A stretch of 6,200 nucleotides of DNA from Clostridia bacterium (lineage in GTDB: Bacteria > Bacillota > Clostridia > Oscillospirales > CAG-272). The DNA lies in the NCBI GenBank assembly GCA_017629395.1, contig JAGBXH010000016.1:1-6200 (forward strand), given 5' to 3'. The position numbers and the translations under genes are program-made. The notes under the pieces were generated by a model. The model was not told the DNA's origin and searched no databases. It saw only the letters and a list, made by a program, of their open reading frames with translations. This document shows positions 5,672 to 6,200 of the stretch, piece by piece (within the stretch, counting starts at the first letter, position 1; every line of letters begins with the position of its first letter).

Positions 5672-5699
5672 AGCCCTCGGCACTCCGAGGGCTTATTTT
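5672..5699 (+). terminator. Second copy of the terminator hairpin
   Basis: Stem AGCCCTCGG (5672-5680) with CCGAGGGCT (5685-5693), loop CACT, then TATTTTC. The stem, and the preceding CAG, are identical to those at 5380-5405; only the loop and the tail differ. It would shield the rRNA operon from upstream read-through. Confidence 0.75.
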
Positions 5700-5703
5700 C
5701 CCC

Positions 5704-5767
5704 TTTGTCGCGTGACAAACTGTGCAACCTGCACAAAACGCATTGGTGACAAATATACACTTTGTCA
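5704..5767. promoter_or_regulatory. Cluster of TGACAAA motifs and dyads upstream of the rRNA promoters
   Basis: TGACAAA occurs at 5713-5719 and 5747-5753 on the plus strand and at 5761-5767 on the minus strand, with TTTGTC at 5704-5709. They form two dyads: 5704-5719 (6-bp arms) and 5747-5767 (7-bp arms, 7-nt spacer). Between them lies a further exact dyad TGTGCA-ACC-TGCACA (5721-5735). None has a -10 box at the right distance, so they look like protein sites rather than promoters. The role is inferred from position only. Confidence 0.45.
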
Positions 5768-5777
5768 AAACTCACAC

Positions 5778-5806
5778 TTGACAAAGCGGGAGAATAGTGG
5801 TAGAAT
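5778..5806 (+). promoter_or_regulatory. rRNA operon promoter P1
   Basis: TTGACA (5778-5783) and TAGAAT (5801-5806) with a 17-bp spacer; TGG before the -10 box makes an extended -10. The start point should be about 5813. The predicted transcript begins at or next to a small hairpin (5814-5827). Confidence 0.83.
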
Positions 5807-5813
5807 ATTCAAG

Positions 5814-5830
5814 GTCGCGAGGGCGACGGT
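5814..5830 (+). other. Start-site hairpin motif after P1
   Basis: GTCGC (5814-5818) pairs with GCGAC (5823-5827), loop GAGG, followed by GGT. The same outline, GTCGCG then 4-5 bases then CGACGGT, recurs after P2 at 5939-5956. Confidence 0.6.
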
Positions 5831-5858
5831 ATCACAGAGAGAGACGCGAGAGTCGATA

Positions 5859-5929
5859 GAAAAAAGTTGAAAAAAATCTAAAAAACTTTTGAAAAACCTA
5901 TTGACAAACGGAAAACACTGTGATATAAT
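5859..5929 (+). promoter_or_regulatory. rRNA operon promoter P2 with A-tract UP element
   Basis: TTGACA (5901-5906) and TATAAT (5924-5929) are perfect consensus with a 17-bp spacer and a TGA extended -10. Phased A-runs from 5859 to 5896 directly upstream look like a strong UP element for the RNA polymerase alpha subunit. Its -10 box lies 123 bp downstream of that of P1. This is the architecture expected for a high-output rRNA promoter. Confidence 0.9.
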
Positions 5930-5935
5930 AATCAG

Positions 5936-6166
5936 GCTGTCGCGGAAAACGACGGTGGCTGCCAAAAGGCAGCGAAAGACATTGGTCCTTGACAATTGAA
6001 TAACAGAGAGAAGTACAAAGCAAATGTAAGTGCGAAAATACGAATCTCGAAAAATTCTTTGAAGAGTACAAAACTCAACTAAAGTAAATTTTAGGAAAAA
6101 GAAAAGCTAAGAGCAAATAAGCTCGAGTAAAGATTTTACACGATCCTTTGGATCGGTTAAATACAA
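5936..6166 (+). other. Leader of the 16S rRNA precursor
   Basis: The AT-rich leader between P2 and 16S rRNA has no coding potential. It opens with the motif at 5939-5956 (GTCG/CGAC pairing) and a perfect 6-bp hairpin GCTGCC-AAAA-GGCAGC (5958-5973). A boxA-like antitermination segment follows at about 5984-6003 (GGTCCTTGACAATTGAATAA), comparable with the TTCTTTGAAAACTGAA-type boxA of Firmicutes rRNA operons. A second TTCTTTGAA occurs at 6055-6063. Part of the leader should pair with sequence beyond the 3' end of 16S to form the RNase III processing stem, which lies outside the window. Confidence 0.75.
6141..6155 (+). other. Small hairpin just before 16S rRNA
   Basis: CGATCC-TTT-GGATCG, a perfect 6-bp stem 11 bases upstream of the presumed mature 16S end. 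It may help present the 5' end for trimming. Confidence 0.6.
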
Positions 6167-6200
6167 TTATTCGAGAGTTTGATCCTGGCTCAGGATGAAC
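6167..6200 (+). rRNA. rrs: 16S ribosomal RNA, 5' end (continues beyond window)
   Basis: The universal 27F primer site AGAGTTTGATCCTGGCTCAG lies at 6174-6193 and is followed by GATGAAC, the usual Clostridia continuation. Taking base 6174 as E. coli position 8 puts the mature 5' end at about 6167. Only the first 34 bases are present, too few for placing the organism below class. Confidence 0.97.

Noticed and set aside
5416..5784. Several 80-100-aa frames on both strands across the repeat block
   Set aside because: They run through hairpins, repeats and a terminator, have no ribosome binding sites and give low-complexity translations.
5765..5995. 76-aa minus-strand frame over the rRNA promoters
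   Set aside because: It is the complement of A-tracts and promoter boxes, and its Phe/Leu richness comes from the A-runs.
5989..6018. Third rRNA promoter from TTGACA at 5989-5994
   Set aside because: There is no -10-like hexamer 16-18 bases downstream; the stretch fits a boxA-like antitermination site better.

Overview
The window looks like a chromosomal stretch of a low-to-mid GC Gram-positive bacterium of the class Clostridia, probably a gut anaerobe. The grounds are formate-tetrahydrofolate ligase, AGGAGG-type ribosome binding sites, textbook sigma-A promoters (TTGACA-17-TATAAT), a 16S rRNA 5' end of Clostridia type and a structured intergenic repeat of a kind common in Oscillospiraceae/Ruminococcaceae-like genomes. 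I cannot place it below class with confidence.

Layout. Positions 1-730 hold the C-terminal half of fhs, closed by a strong hairpin terminator. Facing it on the minus strand is a six-helix ECF-transporter S component (904-1524) with its own terminator at 857-884. From 1525 to 1708 lies a compact divergent control region: one consensus promoter per strand and three small dyads. Rightward from it runs a two-gene operon: a 70-aa Cro/C1-type regulator (1709-1921) overlapping by four bases a secreted, probably lipid-anchored M14 zinc carboxypeptidase (1918-3171), ending in a hairpin terminator at 3181-3216.

A second operon follows (promoter 3261-3289): a TIM-barrel sugar phosphate isomerase/epimerase-like protein (3333-4151) and a Gfo/Idh/MocA-family NAD(P)-dependent oxidoreductase (4193-5359). 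The pair suggests oxidation of a sugar or glycoside followed by isomerisation or cleavage, but the substrate is not visible from sequence.

Positions 5360-6166 carry no convincing protein gene. They hold two near-copies of one terminator hairpin (5381-5410 and 5672-5699) bracketing a structured repeat block (a tandem pair of 46-bp units plus three hairpins). After that come the control region and leader of a ribosomal RNA operon: a cluster of TGACAAA motifs and dyads, tandem promoters P1 and P2, each followed by nearly the same hairpin at the presumed transcript 5' end, a boxA-like antitermination site, and the first bases of 16S rRNA from about 6167.

Most of the window is ordinary core and sugar metabolism. 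I do not see a clearly new multi-gene system. The parts most worth following up are the repeat block with its duplicated terminators, the duplicated P1/P2 start-site hairpin of the rRNA operon, and the regulator-peptidase pair with its dyad-rich control region.
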